A stretch of 64,000 bases of DNA from Asparagopsis taxiformis. Lineage: Eukaryota; Rhodophyta; Florideophyceae; Bonnemaisoniales; Bonnemaisoniaceae. A program made the translations under genes and the position numbers. The notes under the pieces were generated by a model, which saw only the letters and a list, made by a program, of their open reading frames with translations, was not told where the DNA came from and ran no database searches. Every line of letters starts with the position of its first letter. Position 1 is the first letter of the stretch. Below, in pieces: positions 62,901 to 64,000 of this stretch. The stretch lies in assembly GCA_030407315.1 (NCBI GenBank), contig JALQPE010002342.1, positions 62,001 through 126,000 of the forward strand. The letters run 5' to 3'.

Positions 62901-64000
62901 ATCGTTTGAGATTCTGAATTGGTATTTTAACATGGAAGATTTTGGATAGATAGTTCTGTTCGTGTTCAGGAATTATATCTCCAAACGGTAACGGTGCATC
63001 ATTGTTCTCGTCCGATATACAGCTTGACAAGAAGTCATTGAAGGTGTCATCTGCTATGTCATCCTTATTGTGTTCCTCGGTTGCTTCATGCTCATCGTAT
63101 TGTTCAGTCTGCTCGAAGAGGATTTTGGCAGCAGCTTGAACGGGATGTTCATGTTGGTTTCGGATTCTGCTGCGCACGGCGTCGTTCATAGTCATGCGTT
63201 TCTGTTCTCGACAGTTGAATGCGTAGTGCCCCTTCTTATAACAGCGGTAGCACGTGACTTCTGATTTGTTGCGATTTTTGAAATTTGAGTTTCGGGTGTG
63301 ACGCTTATGGTGCGGGTTGGCATACCTAGCACCGTAGTGAATGGAAGTCATATGGTCGGCAAAGTGACTGTGGTCACTAGTGATAGACGTATCTAAACCC
63401 TTCTTTCGCTGGGACTCTTCCCAGAGTAAAGCTGAACTAGATAGCTCGGAGTATATCTGTGCGAATGATAAGTTCTCTCCAAGAGTTCGTTTCTTAGCAT
63501 TCTGGGCCCACTCGAAGTTATCTACTACGTGGAGGAGTTGTTCAGTTTTGAAAACTTCACCACGTTTAGATTTTGTCCCTTGGGGGTTGAGCCGGTCTAT
63601 TTCGTTGTATATGTGTCCGAGTGCTTGGACAGTTCCGCATTGTAACTTATGGACAGTTTCTTTCATCGACAGTGACGATATGATATGGTCAATCTGCTTC
63701 TGGTGAGTCGCAGTATCGAATTTGTTCGTGAGAGAATCGAATACGGAGCCTATTTGAGTGATAGCAGGGTTATCTCGGATGTGACTGGACCAGAACGTCC
63801 AAGCCGGTCCACGTAAGGCATAATGGACAAGTTGTACTTTCTCTGATGGAGAAAAACCTTTGTCATGACAGTATGTCAGGTAGGCGTTTTTTGTTTCTGG
63901 GAGACTAGGATTCTCGCCAAGGATACCACTGTACTTCTGTTTCTCTGAGAAGTGACGAGCGGTATCGTCAACCTTACGCGATATGTCCGGCGTATTATAA
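59977..64000 (-). CDS. Ty1/copia gag-pol polyprotein, 5' end outside window
   Basis: One open frame runs from the right edge to the stop at 59977; the first internal ATG (63666) is not the true start, since gag sequence continues upstream to base 64000. In order it shows gag and a CX2CX4HX4C zinc knuckle (63252-63211), then an aspartic protease DTGA (62859-62848). An integrase with an HHCC-like zinc motif and a D,D,E core follows (about 62470-62000), then reverse transcriptase with YVDD (60891-60880) and RNase H with YSDAS and a later LTDSK. Integrase before RT defines copia rather than gypsy. No stop or frameshift is seen in over 1330 codons, so the copy may be young. Confidence 0.95.
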   Translation of the reverse strand, partial: YNTPDISRKVDDTARHFSEKQKYSGILGENPSLPETKNAYLTYCHDKGFSPSEKVQLVHYALRGPAWTFWSSHIRDNPAITQIGSVFDSLTNKFDTATHQKQIDHIISSLSMKETVHKLQCGTVQALGHIYNEIDRLNPQGTKSKRGEVFKTEQLLHVVDNFEWAQNAKKRTLGENLSFAQIYSELSSSALLWEESQRKKGLDTSITSDHSHFADHMTSIHYGARYANPHHKRHTRNSNFKNRNKSEVTCYRCYKKGHYAFNCREQKRMTMNDAVRSRIRNQHEHPVQAAAKILFEQTEQYDEHEATEEHNKDDIADDTFNDFLSSCISDENNDAPLPFGDIIPEHEQNYLSKIFHVKIPIQNLKRYLNNSIHAFKGALFDTGAEKTVIGVNQARAYCNEAGIPFEPFKSNSKFSFGNYSTSSIGWMNIILPTPSGFSTIRTDIIPQDIPLLIGLDSLDKNKWNVLTVENSLQSVPEGWNIPLSRKLGHIYMTWKIQFKNFFSKAQLTRIHKHMFHPSSKKLYDFLNKASPEQMTTETKSLIEDITKSCHPCQSFAPKAITFQIRDNDNVRFNQEIKLDLMFLDSKPVLHIIDSATNFSAARFIPKQDATTVWNTFLQAWANCYIGFPESMLTDQGSVFVSKECTTSCHSSNIDLRHTGTESHNSLGNGETYHAMLRRIYNKVRLEHPDFSPELVLSLSTKAMNDTAGPNGLVPTLLVFGALPNIPHIKPQSKSQQERLTAMKSARNEFARIISSQKLNRALRKNPPPSTDYDISPGNMVYVYRERFKQWTGPHIVISNDRKQVLVDLGERQGSRHYNISSVKPALFPSSNHSESSKTFFTEIINKGDPREKLFEDAKRKEIEGLINRETFKIVLPEDLPENANIIPSRFVLAIKNGENNKEVLKARFVLGGHRDKEKRTIVHNSTTLKQSSIRILLSMASIFGFKIWSTDIKQAYLQSASKLKRDVFIKPNIMELNHGELLQFINPLYGLIDAGDYWGETLHSHHVKDLRMKQTTGDFSLFFKHIGNKLVGMSGSYVDDIFRCGTNKFEHSSQHMTASTFDTKKPERNYFTFTGLQVKDGNYSKSLSQSEYIGRLELLKSDCSFEDFRSTRAKLNWLTNTRPDIAFSVSRSSAVTSNTFQSNHIRDINRVIKHLKKTKYRSLRFPKLDQDSLRITTYSDASFSNNNDNSSQIGFIILLSDATNNCAILRYSSYKSRRIARSSMAAETFAFADAFDAAYAIKFDLEKVLNKSIPLLMLTDSKALFDVITRSKYTTEKRLMIDIAAARQAYNEKEINNIALIKSEFNPADGLTKLACNEALKQLLETHKISHPVEQYVIEH

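Larger units (their letters stand above)
59599..64000 (-). mobile_element. Ty1/copia LTR retrotransposon, 3' part
   Basis: It comprises the 3' LTR, polypurine tract and a complete pol with most of gag. The 5' LTR, primer-binding site and gag start lie beyond the right edge. GC content is lower than in the host genes. Confidence 0.92.

Noticed and set aside
63666..63706. Start of the copia polyprotein at the ATG at 63666
   Set aside because: The frame is open to the window edge and upstream codons read as gag, so the true start is outside.
1..64000. CRISPR arrays, operons, ribosome binding sites, rRNA
   Set aside because: The window is eukaryotic nuclear DNA; no regularly spaced repeats or rRNA-like sequence were seen.

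Overview
The window looks like nuclear DNA of a eukaryotic alga, most probably a unicellular red alga (Porphyridium-like). Almost every gene is one uninterrupted reading frame. Genes lie on both strands, either tightly packed or separated by 1-5 kb gaps. Six predicted plastid proteins start with a short serine/proline/arginine-rich presequence that carries a phenylalanine within the first ten residues, a transit-peptide mark known from red algae and glaucophytes. A cytochrome-b5 front-end desaturase and a copia retrotransposon fit the same picture. The species is an inference; no rRNA or plastid marker is present.

Layout. 0.1-9.1 kb: protoporphyrinogen oxidase (heme/chlorophyll), the Mo-cofactor radical-SAM enzyme CNX2/MoaA, a TBC RabGAP, a RHBDD1-like rhomboid and a DUF2235 hydrolase. 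10.7-20.5 kb: a Q/A/P-rich protein with a C-terminal Ser repeat, tRNA m1A58 methyltransferase TRM61, cystathionine gamma-synthase, an SNM1/Apollo nuclease, a cyclophilin-E-like RRM protein, a short orphan and a bZIP factor with a probable 5' UTR intron. 20.5-25.4 kb: a gene desert. 25.3-29.1 kb: two convergent plastid thioredoxin-like genes and a plastid PPR protein. 31.6-40.4 kb: an importin-7/8-type karyopherin, a decayed gene-like stretch and a kelch/AT-hook/coiled-coil protein. 40.5-44.8 kb: a strongly diverged coproporphyrinogen-oxidase-like protein and a Golgi-type membrane protein that joins a glycosyltransferase-like and a sulfotransferase-like domain. 44.8-48.2 kb: a second desert, lower in GC and with strand asymmetry. 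48.2-58.2 kb: an exportin-5-like karyopherin, the desaturase, a PKD-domain protein with a very acidic tail and a small two-TM orphan. 59.6-64.0 kb: the 3' part of a Ty1/copia element, with its 3' LTR and an open gag-pol frame running off the right edge.

There are no operons; neighbours share only space and divergent promoters. Functional themes are plastid metabolism and redox (PPOX, HemF-like, CGS, two thioredoxins, PPR, desaturase), RNA processing and nuclear transport (TRM61, RRM, importin, exportin), and the endomembrane system (TBC, rhomboid, glycosyl/sulfotransferase). The most unusual items are the glycosyltransferase-sulfotransferase fusion, the degenerate HemF-like protein and the Ser-repeat protein. 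Many apparent starts can be extended upstream in frame, and I chose starts by domain position and targeting-peptide logic.
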